A stretch of 64,000 nt of DNA from Bartonella quintana (GTDB lineage Bacteria; Pseudomonadota; Alphaproteobacteria; Rhizobiales; Rhizobiaceae). The notes beneath the pieces are model-generated. The model had not been told where the DNA came from. It saw only the letters and a list, made by a program, of their open reading frames with translations, and searched no databases. Within the stretch, counting starts at the first letter, position 1. Each line of letters starts with the position of its first letter. Made by a program: the position numbers and the translations under genes. Shown here piece by piece: positions 41,244 through 48,885 of the stretch. Location: the NCBI RefSeq assembly GCF_009936175.1, contig NZ_AP019773.1, positions 1,429,001-1,493,000 on the forward strand, read 5' to 3'.

Positions 41244-41972
41244 GAAAAAAATTGTACCATTGTGCCTTTTGTAGCCTAAACAAGACTCTCTTTTATCAAG
41301 ATAAGCCCTTTATGCATTCTGAAGTGCCAAGATTTTGCTAGAGCCGATTTATGATACGACAATAAAGTTTCCAACAAAGTTTCCAACAACCTACACCATC
41401 CCAGTACGTAAAAACGCGTGCATTGCACCCTCCCCTTCTCCCACATTAAAAAACACAGATAGAAGCTAGAAAATTGCCAAACCTTTTCAATCTTCAACGC
41501 ACTCTTTATTAATTGATGAATTTTGGTGACAAACAACTTCAAAACGTATCACAGAACCATATATCAAAATCAAAATGCTAAAACCAACACCAATCGCAGA
41601 GAAATTTCATTTTCCAAGATACTTTCTCATAAACCTATATGAGCAGTAAAAAACGAAGCTGATGCCTGATATACACGCTTGACAAGGCGAAATATCAGAC
41701 CAAAATCCACAAAAGCACTAAGTTACTGCTCCAAAATCAGCATTGCAAACCCATAAGTGCATGCTATAGCATGCACTTGCACAAACTTGCCCGTGTTTCA
41801 TAGGGCTTTATTCAACCGCTCCAGCCCCCTTTACGAATCAGCTCAGCATTTTGACGCATTATATTTCCAAAAAAGAATACACTCCTCACATTTACCCCTT
41901 TGATAAACCTTGTCCCTTATGAATTACAAGCCTATAACCAAGCATTTTTCTGCAATTGCGTATATGTATATG
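41244..41972. other. Spacer between the UbiH-family gene and the trw region
   Basis: 730 bp with no gene I can support. Its one striking feature is the perfect 24-bp palindrome at 41755-41778. No tRNA, integrase or clear direct repeat marks an integration site here. The spacer lies between converging genes. Confidence 0.5.
41755..41778. promoter_or_regulatory. Perfect 24-bp palindrome
   Basis: The sequence is AAGTGCATGCTA followed by its exact reverse complement. There is no T-tract, so it is not a standard terminator. It lies about 195 bp beyond the stop of the H-NS-like gene at the edge of the trw region. A dimeric repressor site or an mRNA 3'-end hairpin are both possible. Confidence 0.6.
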
Positions 41973-42260
41973 TTATTTTACTTCTAGTTCTTCAAGCGTA
42001 TAACCACTCTCCAACCATTCTTTAATCCACTTAGGTTTACGCCCACGCCCATTCCATAATTCCCATTGGTTATTGGGATTTCTATAATAACGCTCTTTGC
42101 TCACAAGATCGGCGATATCAATTCCGTGCGCATTGGCAATTTCAAGGATTTTTCGCCGTGCATTCTGTTTCTCTTTTGCTTGTCGTTTTTTTAATTCTGC
42201 ATCAATTTGGATACGCATCTCTTGTAGCTCATCAAGATTCATGTTTTTGAGATTGTTCAC
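41973..42260 (-). CDS. H-NS-family nucleoid-associated protein
   Basis: 95-residue DNA-binding protein. An N-terminal oligomerisation coil (ELQEMRIQIDAELKKRQAKE) is followed by the H-NS AT-hook-like domain with YRNPNNQWELWNGRGRKPKW near residue 65-85. GTG at 42260 has an excellent GGGGAG seven bases upstream; ATG at 42242 is the alternative. It is divergent from the trwN unit and encoded next to an AT-rich horizontally acquired locus, which suggests it silences or tunes trw expression; that is inference. It may occupy the place of one of the plasmid Kor regulators, but homology to R388 KorB cannot be judged here. Confidence 0.85.
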   Translation of the reverse strand: MNNLKNMNLDELQEMRIQIDAELKKRQAKEKQNARRKILEIANAHGIDIADLVSKERYYRNPNNQWELWNGRGRKPKWIKEWLESGYTLEELEVK

Positions 42261-42354
42261 TTTATTACTCCCCTTGCAAAAAAGAATTGTGCTTTGCCAT
42301 ATTTTAAACACAATTATAGATAATTTTCGTCTATTTATTATCAAAATTGAAATT

Positions 42355-43017
42355 ATGATGAATATATCACTTTCACGGAGATATGCTTTGAACCACGAAG
42401 AATTGCTTATTTGTGCCTCAGATATCACTACCGTATCCTCTTTTAGTTCGATCGCTGAAACTGGTAAGCGGATTGTGAAAACTTCATTGTATTTCTATAA
42501 TTCTCATGGACCAGCAGTCGAAGGTGCATATAAATCGTCATTTTATAAACTATGGCAAGATTTAATAAAGGACAAGCCCTCTACCTATAACGATGGTGCA
42601 TTTCATTCCTATAATAAGAAGCACTCTCACATAAAACGGGTTTCTACTTTATATCAGCCATACCCAGAAAGAGTAAGAACCGCAGAAAATTATATGATGC
42701 AGTCACCCTCAAGGTTTCAACAGAAACAGCCATGGTTTAAATACTTCTTTTTCTTTTATAACCTTAATGATTATCCCATCAATTGGCGTGATACATTCGG
42801 TTTCGTTTCAGATCTTTGCACGGTAAAATATATATTGACATATGTCAAAAACACTTTCGGAAAAAACAAAAGCTATCGTCTTAAAAAACAAAGTCCTAAA
42901 CTGAACAAATTTACTTGGCGAATTTACAGCAATATAGTGTGGCGACATTTGGAAAAAACATACAGAATTGACTTTTATATTGATAAATTTTTCCATCATC
43001 GGGTGTATTGTTCATGA
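42355..43017 (+). CDS. Unknown protein coupled to trwN
   Basis: About 220 residues, not recognised. The product is rich in Tyr, Phe, Lys and Ser with no clear signal peptide or membrane segment (for example FKYFFFFYNLNDYPINWRD). The start is uncertain: ATG 42355/42358 has no obvious ribosome site, while TTG 42388 is preceded by GGAG at seven bases. Its stop overlaps the trwN start as ATGA at 43014-43017, so the two are probably translated together. Divergent from the H-NS-like gene. Open reading extends upstream to 42097 but overlaps that gene and is not conserved in style. It might be a trw accessory protein or a decaying gene. Confidence 0.55.
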   Translation: MMNISLSRRYALNHEELLICASDITTVSSFSSIAETGKRIVKTSLYFYNSHGPAVEGAYKSSFYKLWQDLIKDKPSTYNDGAFHSYNKKHSHIKRVSTLYQPYPERVRTAENYMMQSPSRFQQKQPWFKYFFFFYNLNDYPINWRDTFGFVSDLCTVKYILTYVKNTFGKNKSYRLKKQSPKLNKFTWRIYSNIVWRHLEKTYRIDFYIDKFFHHRVYCS

Positions 43018-43628
43018 TTGTTCCAAGCTTTATGGTGCTCGCTGCTGCATACGTACCGTCTATTCATCCTACAATATTTTCAGTTCAACCTTTTACGTTT
43101 GAAGAAGCAGTTGTAAAAACTGAAAAGTTTAAGCAGAGCGGACATAATTTTGGCACAAGTTTGGGACAAATTAACGTCAAAAATTTGGAGTGGTTCTGTA
43201 TGTCTCGCTTTATTGGTTGCGTCAATTTGTTTGATTTCTGTAAAAATCTCAAAGCTGTACGAATTGTTCTGACGCACTGCTATGAACGTGCAATGTCGGA
43301 GTACAACAACTCTGAACAAACTCCGTTGCAAGCTGCACTGAACTTTTATAACAGGGGAAGCTTTAAGAGCAGTTTGAGCAACGCTTATGTGCAGAAAATT
43401 GCCTCACATGTTGCAGAAAAAGCGCCTGCACTTCTTAGTGAAAAACTGCAACAATCTGTACAGTTTAGTACAAAAGAATCAGAACAAACAATGAAGACAG
43501 AGGCTCTTCCTTCCTCTTCCGAAGAATTGGAGGATGCCTTTACGCATGAGACAAGCAGTGTTCGTGATGCTTTCACAACAGAAAATTCCTCTTTAACGAC
43601 AAAGGATTCTTCGTCCTTCGAAAGATAA
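43014..43628 (+). CDS. trwN: TrwN (VirB1-like) protein lacking the catalytic segment
   Basis: 204 residues related to VirB1-type lytic transglycosylases, which open peptidoglycan for T4SS assembly. The N-terminus (MVLAAAYVPSIHPT) and the middle (GHNFGTSLGQINVKNLEW, then FCKNLKAVRIVL) match the family. The stretch of roughly 20-25 residues between them, which in relatives carries the catalytic Glu (the ESG motif) and GVNGG-like loop, is missing: PSIHPT runs straight into the FSVQPFTFEEAV block. The C-terminal third is Ser/Thr/Glu-rich. Probably catalytically dead. Start ATG 43014 overlaps the preceding stop. Confidence 0.75.
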   Translation: MIVPSFMVLAAAYVPSIHPTIFSVQPFTFEEAVVKTEKFKQSGHNFGTSLGQINVKNLEWFCMSRFIGCVNLFDFCKNLKAVRIVLTHCYERAMSEYNNSEQTPLQAALNFYNRGSFKSSLSNAYVQKIASHVAEKAPALLSEKLQQSVQFSTKESEQTMKTEALPSSSEELEDAFTHETSSVRDAFTTENSSLTTKDSSSFER

Positions 43629-43764
43629 CAAGAGTAATGGCTACTGCATTTACGGATTAGAATTATAATTTTGATAGGATACAATGATGAGAGATAGATA
43701 AAGAAATATTAAAGCTCTAATTATTAAGATTAGACAAAATCTTTTCTAATTGAGGGCTGAAATA

Positions 43765-44049
43765 ATGAAAATGATAGAACAAAGCAGCATTGATATAGCA
43801 TTTAATCAAAAAGCGGCACGTGAAATTACAATCGTGATGGGCTCAGAGAAGAAATGGTATTTTACGTTCATTGCAGATGATCCGGTAACCGGTAAACCAA
43901 ATGAATATGCACTTCTTACACAGAGAGGAAAATTAAGAACTTGGGCCAATCCTAAATGTCTCTTTAAATTTCTTCATGAAAGAGGTGTTACTTATGGGAA
44001 ATTTAATTTGAATCAGGACAAACAAAATGAAACGATCAAATATGATTAA
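43765..44049 (+). CDS. KorA-like small regulator upstream of trwL
   Basis: 94-residue soluble protein starting at ATG 43765 with GAGG upstream. A conserved-looking core reads EYALLTQRGKLRTWANPKC followed by LFKFLHERGV, a pattern seen in small proteins encoded beside plasmid transfer operons. Position directly before trwL, overlapping trwL1 by 23 bases, is that of korA in R388-type plasmids, where KorA represses the trw operon. I infer a KorA role from position and size; no helix-turn-helix can be asserted by eye. Confidence 0.6.
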   Translation: MKMIEQSSIDIAFNQKAAREITIVMGSEKKWYFTFIADDPVTGKPNEYALLTQRGKLRTWANPKCLFKFLHERGVTYGKFNLNQDKQNETIKYD

Positions 44050-44344
44050 AATAGCGGTTCATAATAGGACTACTGCAACTGTAGTGGCTATTATTGTGTT
44101 TCTCATAACTCATCCTACATATACTTACGCACAGGATTTGGGGAAAGTAAAAACTGCTTTAGAGACATTCCAGAATCAATTGAAGACGATTATTCCTGTT
44201 GCTGCTGCTCTTATACTTTTATGCTTAGCAATTGGTTATGCAGGACGCTATATAGAAAAAGATACATTCATACGGTGGGCAATCGGTGTTGTCATCGCTG
44301 GTTCAGCAGCTCAAATCGCTAATATGTTGTTTACATCTGGATAA
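44027..44344 (+). CDS. trwL1: TrwL1, VirB2-type pilin
   Basis: 105-residue pilus subunit precursor. Signal peptide ends in THPTYTYA, then a mature part of about 70 residues with a variable N-terminal region (QDLGKVKTALETF) and a conserved C-terminal half containing two membrane segments (AAALILLCLAIGYAGRYIE and WAIGVVIAGSAAQIANML). ATG 44027 lies inside the end of the korA-like gene and has an AGGA. First of five tandem copies. In Bartonella, TrwL forms variant surface pili. Confidence 0.93.
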   Translation: MKRSNMIKIAVHNRTTATVVAIIVFLITHPTYTYAQDLGKVKTALETFQNQLKTIIPVAAALILLCLAIGYAGRYIEKDTFIRWAIGVVIAGSAAQIANMLFTSG

Positions 44345-44505
44345 TGAAAGTGAATCATAAAACTATATAGCAAAAAATGTTATTCTTATCCAAAAAAAAG
44401 AGAACTGAGTGTTGCCAATCTGACAAGTATCAATGCAAGCATTTCTCACAGTGCAGCACAGGAGTCATTTGCACCAATATACAATTTAAATCAGGATAAA
44501 TCATT

Positions 44506-44823
44506 ATGAAACGGTTAAATAATCTACAATCAAAAAGTAACGACAAAAGCATCGCAATTGCTGTAGCTACGATCGTGTTCTTTATGGTTCATTCTGCGTA
44601 TGCGCAAGTGGGCGGTTTGACGAATGCTCAAAAGGTCTTAGACAGCTTCAAAAAACAATTGGATATGATTATTCCTATTGCTGCTGCTCTTATACTTTTA
44701 TGCTTAGCAATTGGTTATGCAGGACGCTATATCGAAAAAGATACATTCATACGGTGGGCAATCGGCGTTGTCATCGCTGGTTCAGCAACTCAAATCGCCA
44801 CAATGCTTTTTAAAGCTACATAG
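44506..44823 (+). CDS. trwL2: TrwL2, VirB2-type pilin
   Basis: 105 residues. Signal peptide ending HSAYA, variable mature N-terminus QVGGLTNAQKVLDSF, then a C-terminal half practically identical to TrwL1 (GYAGRYIEKDTFIRWAIGVV). The first 30 codons are almost the same as those of trwL4 (RLNNLQSKSNDKSIAIA), so these two share a leader type. ATG 44506 follows ATCAGGATAAATC, a leader also seen before other trwL copies. Confidence 0.93.
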   Translation: MKRLNNLQSKSNDKSIAIAVATIVFFMVHSAYAQVGGLTNAQKVLDSFKKQLDMIIPIAAALILLCLAIGYAGRYIEKDTFIRWAIGVVIAGSATQIATMLFKAT

Positions 44824-44864
44824 AAAGCTTTTCATGGCAATTCAATCTCAATTAGGATAAATTT

Positions 44865-45167
44865 ATGAAACGACCAAATATTAAAATAGTAGTTTATAAT
44901 AAAACTATCGCAGCTATGATTGTATTTATTATGTCTTACCCTGTATATGCCCAAGCACAAAATTTAACGACAGCAAAAAATGCTTTAAACAAATTCCAGA
45001 GTGAATTGAAGGCGATTATTCCTGTTGCTGCTGCCCTTATACTTTTATGCTTAGCAATTGGTTATGCAGGACGCTATATCGAAAAAGATACATTCATACG
45101 GTGGGCAATCGGCGTTGTCATCGCTGGTTCAGCAACTCAAATCGCTAATATGTTGTTCTTAAATTAA
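44865..45167 (+). CDS. trwL3: TrwL3, VirB2-type pilin
   Basis: 100 residues. Signal peptide ending SYPVYA, variable segment QAQNLTTAKNALNKF, and the shared C-terminal half ending in ANMLFLN. The leader resembles trwL1 (NIKIVVYNKT versus MIKIAVHNRT). Only 41 bp separate it from trwL2. Confidence 0.93.
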   Translation: MKRPNIKIVVYNKTIAAMIVFIMSYPVYAQAQNLTTAKNALNKFQSELKAIIPVAAALILLCLAIGYAGRYIEKDTFIRWAIGVVIAGSATQIANMLFLN

Positions 45168-45177
45168 TAATGGAACT

Positions 45178-45240
45178 ACAATCTTTTTATTAAAAAATGA
45201 GCACCGTATCCATCAGTCGTAGATAGAATAATGGTAATCT
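45178..45240 (+). repeat. Repeated trwL spacer, copy 1
   Basis: The spacer after trwL3 shares about 60 bases with the spacer after trwL4 (45650-45713), including TTTTTATTAAAAAATGAGCA and CGTATCCATCAGTCGTAGAT. This shows that the duplicated unit in the array includes the spacer together with the pilin gene. Confidence 0.85.
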
Positions 45241-45299
45241 CTCTCACTGATACCAAAAAAGAATGTCAGTTATGAGTAATTGTAATAAGAGTAAGAAAC

Positions 45300-45614
45300 A
45301 TGAAACAATTAGACAATCTACAATCAAAAAGTAACGACAAAAGCATCGCAATTGCTGCAGCTATAACCGTGTTCTTTATGGCTTATCCCGCGTATGCTCA
45401 AGTACAAACTCTAGATAACGCTAAAACTGTTCTAGAAAAGCTGAAGACTGAACTTACTACGAAAATTATACCTATCGCTGCTGCTCTTATACTTTTATGC
45501 TTAGCAATTGGTTATGCAGGACGCTACATCGAAAAAGATACATTCATACGGTGGGCAATCGGTGTTATCATCGCTGGTTCAGCAACCCAAATCGCCGCTA
45601 TGTTGCTCTCATAA
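45300..45614 (+). CDS. trwL4: TrwL4, VirB2-type pilin
   Basis: 104 residues. trwL2-type leader, signal peptide ending AYPAYA, variable segment QVQTLDNAKTVLEKL, conserved C-terminal half with one extra residue before the first membrane segment (TTKIIPIAAALILL). Flanked by the two copies of a repeated spacer (45182-45240 and 45652-45713). Confidence 0.93.
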   Translation: MKQLDNLQSKSNDKSIAIAAAITVFFMAYPAYAQVQTLDNAKTVLEKLKTELTTKIIPIAAALILLCLAIGYAGRYIEKDTFIRWAIGVIIAGSATQIAAMLLS

Positions 45615-45649
45615 TTAATAATAGAACTAGAATGATACAAAATGTTCTT

Positions 45650-45713
45650 TTTATTAAAAAATGAGCACCGTATCCATCAGTCGTAGATAGAATAATGGTA
45701 ATCTCACTGATAC
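45650..45713 (+). repeat. Repeated trwL spacer, copy 2
   Basis: Second copy of the trwL spacer described at 45178. It differs by a 4-base CTCT deletion near its end and a few point changes, and leads into trwL5. Confidence 0.85.
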
Positions 45714-45723
45714 TAAAAGGGAG

Positions 45724-46086
45724 GTGTTATTTATGATAACTTCAACCATGATGAAAATGAAAAACATGAAAGAGTTAAATACTTTTCAAGCAAAAACTGA
45801 AAATAAAAATAACAAGATCAGTACTATTTTTGCAACTCTGATCATATTTTTAGCGGCCCGATCTGCATGTGCTCAAACAGCAAGCAAAAACATAGATGTT
45901 TTCATGGGTGTACAGTACGGATTAACTCTGATTATTCCCATTGCTGCTGTCATCATTCTTTTATTTCTCTTGCTTATTTATGTTTTTCGCATCATTTCAA
46001 GGGTTACATTCGTAAGATGGACGTTTAGTGTTATTATTGCTGGAGCAGCATTTTATATTAGCAGTATATTGTTTCACATCACCTAA
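45724..46086 (+). CDS. trwL5: TrwL5, divergent VirB2-type pilin
   Basis: 120 residues, the outlier of the array. Signal peptide ends AARSACA, mature start QTASKNIDVFMGVQ. The two membrane segments keep the pilin pattern (LIIPIAAVIILLFLLLIYVF and RWTFSVIIAGAAFYISSILF) but lack the near-identity shared by copies 1-4. Possible starts at ATG 45733-45769; the first ATG is used for lack of a clear choice. Last copy before trwM, the place of the single trwL in R388. It may be the ancestral or a functionally distinct pilin. Confidence 0.88.
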   Translation: MLFMITSTMMKMKNMKELNTFQAKTENKNNKISTIFATLIIFLAARSACAQTASKNIDVFMGVQYGLTLIIPIAAVIILLFLLLIYVFRIISRVTFVRWTFSVIIAGAAFYISSILFHIT

Positions 46087-46102
46087 TCGATCGGAGCTGC
46101 TC

Positions 46103-46411
46103 ATGAAATCACAAAAGCCCGAAGCATTCCCCTTATTCAAGGGAGCAACTCGTGTTCCAACAATTTGGGGTGTACCAATGATGCCGCTTATAGTTATGGT
46201 TATGGGCGTAGCCGTTATATCCATGACAATAAACATCTTTTTATGGCTTATTGCACCGCCATTGTGGTTCGTTATGGCACAAATTACCAAAAATGATGAC
46301 AAAGCATTCCATATCTGGTGGTTGTGGATCGACACCAAATTTCGCAACCGTAACAAGAGCTTTTGGGGCGCATCAAGTTACAGTCCCTCTAATTACCAGA
46401 AAAGGAGATAA
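46103..46411 (+). CDS. trwM: TrwM, VirB3-type protein
   Basis: 102-residue inner-membrane component of the T4SS. N-terminal soluble stretch PLFKGATRVPTIWGVPMMP, one long hydrophobic region (MVMGVAVISMTINIFLWL with a second half IAPPLWFVMAQI), and the family-typical end DDKAFHIWWLWIDTKF. ATG 46103 is preceded by CGGAG; an earlier frame start at 46028 overlaps trwL5. Followed by trwK after 2 bases. Confidence 0.93.
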   Translation: MKSQKPEAFPLFKGATRVPTIWGVPMMPLIVMVMGVAVISMTINIFLWLIAPPLWFVMAQITKNDDKAFHIWWLWIDTKFRNRNKSFWGASSYSPSNYQKRR

Positions 46412-46413
46412 GC

Positions 46414-48885
46414 ATGACGGCTGTTGAAAGCATGAAACGGCTTGCGTCAGAAACACCAGTAAGTTTATTTATACCCTATTCACATCATGTTACAGATACG
46501 ATTATCTCTACCAAAAATGCGGAGTATTTGTCGGTCTGGAAAATTGACGGACGCTCACATCAAAGCGCTTCAGAAGAGGATATTTTTCGGTGGACTAAAG
46601 AGCTAAACAATACCCTGCGTGGTATTGCATCGGCTAATTTATCACTGTGGGCGCATATCGTACGTCGACGTGTTTATGAATATCCTGATTCAACATTTGA
46701 TAAAATGTTCTGCTATCAGCTTGATGAAAAGTACCGACAAAGTTTTGTTGGTTATAATCTAATGGTCAATGATCTATATTTGACCATTGTGTTCCAACCA
46801 GTCACTGATAAGGTTATGTCGTTTTTTTCCCAGCATGAACGTGAAACGCTTGATCAAAAAAAGATGCGGCAAGAATCATGTATTAAAGCTCTCAATGATA
46901 TCAACCGTACCTTAAGTCAATCGTTTAAATCTTATGGTGCGGAACTTCTTGGTGCATATGAAAAAAATGGCCACGCTTATTCTTCTGCCCTTGAATTTCT
47001 TGCAATGCTTGTCAATGGTGAATACCAGCCTATGCCAATCTGCCATGACCGTTTTGCTGACTATATGTCTATCAATCGGCCTTTCTTCTCAAAATGGGGA
47101 GCACTGGGTGAACTGCGCACAACCACTGGAATGCGCCGATTTGGAATGATGGAAATTAAGGAATATGACACGACAACCAAACCGGGCCAATTAAATGTTT
47201 TACTGGAAAGTGATTTCGAATTTGTGTTAACACAGAGCTTTTCTGTACTCTCGCGCCATGCAGCCAAGGATTATTTGCAGCGGCATCAACGAAATCTTAT
47301 CGACGCTCGCGATGTAGCAACAAGTCAAATTGAGCAAATTGACGAAGCACTTAATCAACTTGTAAGTGGGCATTTTGTTATGGGTGAGCACCATTGCACA
47401 TTGACCATCTATGGCGATACAATTCAACAAGTTCGTGACTATATGGCAAAAGCGAATGCGGATATGCTAGACGTTGCCGTGTTACCAAAACCTGTAGATT
47501 TGGCCATAGAAGCTGGCTATTGGGCACAACTTCCCGGAAATTGGAAATGGCGACCACGTCCCGCACCGATTACGTCACTGAACTTTTTATCATTCTCATC
47601 TTTTCATAACTTTATGTCAGGCAAACCAACCGGGAATCCATGGGGGCCGGCAGTTACAATTCTTAAAACAATAAGTAAAACACCGCTTTATTTCAATTTT
47701 CATGCCTCTAAACTCGAAGAAGATGCGACAAACAAGCGGTTACTTGGTAATACTGCAATCATTGGACAGTCTGGTTCTGGTAAAACCGTCCTTCTTGGAT
47801 TTTTGTTAGCGCAAGCGCAAAAATTCAAACCGACAACTGTCGTTTTTGATAAAGATCGTGGCATGGAAATTGCCATTCGTGCTATGGGAGGACGGTATCT
47901 AACATTCAAACCTGGTAGGCCAAGTAGTTTTAATCCGTTCCAACTTCCACCGACACAAGACAACTTAACTTTTCTTAAACAATTTGTTAAAAAATTGGCA
48001 GAAGCTGGTGGCGAAATTACTCATCGCGACGAAGAGGAAATTAATCAAGCTGTCATATCTATTATGAGCAGCAACATTGACCGATCGCTCCGTCGTTTGT
48101 CTTTTCTGCTGCAATTCTTACCCAATCCGCGTTCAAGTCATTATAATGCACACCCATCTGTTCACGCTCGCTTGGCAAAATGGTGCCAAAATGGTGATTA
48201 TGGATGGCTCTTTGATAATCCTCAGGATGCACTTGATCTCTCAACGCATCAAATTTACGGCTTTGATATTACAGAATTCTTAGATAATCCAGAGACTCGT
48301 ACTCCAGTGATAATGTACTTGTTCTATCGTACAGAAGGGATGATCAGTGGGCAACGGTTTATGTATATCTTTGACGAGTTTTGGAAATCTTTACAGGATC
48401 CGTACTTTGAAGATTTAGCAAAGAACAAGCAAAAAACTATTCGTAAACAAAATGGTATTTTTGTTTTTGCTACGCAAGAGCCTAGTGACGCACTGGAAAG
48501 CAATATTGCTAAGACGCTCATTCAACAATGCGCAACTTACATTTTTCTAGCCAATCCTAAAGCGAATTATGAAGATTATACTGAAGGCTTCAAACTAACA
48601 GATGCTGAATTTGAACTGGTCAAAGGACTTGGTGAATTTAGTCGTCAGTTCCTCATCAAGCAAGGTGATCAGTCTGCGCTTGCAGAGCTTAACCTCGGCA
48701 AATTCAATGTCACAACTGATGGAAAAACTATCGAACGTGACTTTAGTGACGAACTCTTAGTATTATCCGGTACGCCAGATAATGCAGAGTTGGTCGAAAC
48801 CCTTATCGCTGAAGTCGGGGACGATCCAGCGGTATGGTTGCCAGTTTTTTTACAACATATAAAAACTGAGAGGAGAGTAGTATGA
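46414..48885 (+). CDS. trwK: TrwK, VirB4-type ATPase
   Basis: 823-residue cytoplasmic/inner-membrane ATPase that energises pilus assembly and secretion. CagE/TrbE/VirB N-terminal domain, Walker A IIGQSGSGKTVLLGF near residue 450, Walker B FMYIFDEFWKSL near residue 650 and ATQEPSDAL motif after it. Complete, normal length. It begins 2 bases after trwM and overlaps trwJ1 by 4 bases, so it is part of one long operon. Confidence 0.96.
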   Translation: MTAVESMKRLASETPVSLFIPYSHHVTDTIISTKNAEYLSVWKIDGRSHQSASEEDIFRWTKELNNTLRGIASANLSLWAHIVRRRVYEYPDSTFDKMFCYQLDEKYRQSFVGYNLMVNDLYLTIVFQPVTDKVMSFFSQHERETLDQKKMRQESCIKALNDINRTLSQSFKSYGAELLGAYEKNGHAYSSALEFLAMLVNGEYQPMPICHDRFADYMSINRPFFSKWGALGELRTTTGMRRFGMMEIKEYDTTTKPGQLNVLLESDFEFVLTQSFSVLSRHAAKDYLQRHQRNLIDARDVATSQIEQIDEALNQLVSGHFVMGEHHCTLTIYGDTIQQVRDYMAKANADMLDVAVLPKPVDLAIEAGYWAQLPGNWKWRPRPAPITSLNFLSFSSFHNFMSGKPTGNPWGPAVTILKTISKTPLYFNFHASKLEEDATNKRLLGNTAIIGQSGSGKTVLLGFLLAQAQKFKPTTVVFDKDRGMEIAIRAMGGRYLTFKPGRPSSFNPFQLPPTQDNLTFLKQFVKKLAEAGGEITHRDEEEINQAVISIMSSNIDRSLRRLSFLLQFLPNPRSSHYNAHPSVHARLAKWCQNGDYGWLFDNPQDALDLSTHQIYGFDITEFLDNPETRTPVIMYLFYRTEGMISGQRFMYIFDEFWKSLQDPYFEDLAKNKQKTIRKQNGIFVFATQEPSDALESNIAKTLIQQCATYIFLANPKANYEDYTEGFKLTDAEFELVKGLGEFSRQFLIKQGDQSALAELNLGKFNVTTDGKTIERDFSDELLVLSGTPDNAELVETLIAEVGDDPAVWLPVFLQHIKTERRVV

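Noticed and set aside
42097..42354. Upstream extension of the unknown trwN-linked gene to ATG 42097
   Set aside because: It would lie antisense to most of the H-NS-like gene, has the Cys/Ser/Phe-rich look of an antisense frame and no ribosome site. A start at 42355-42388 is more sensible.
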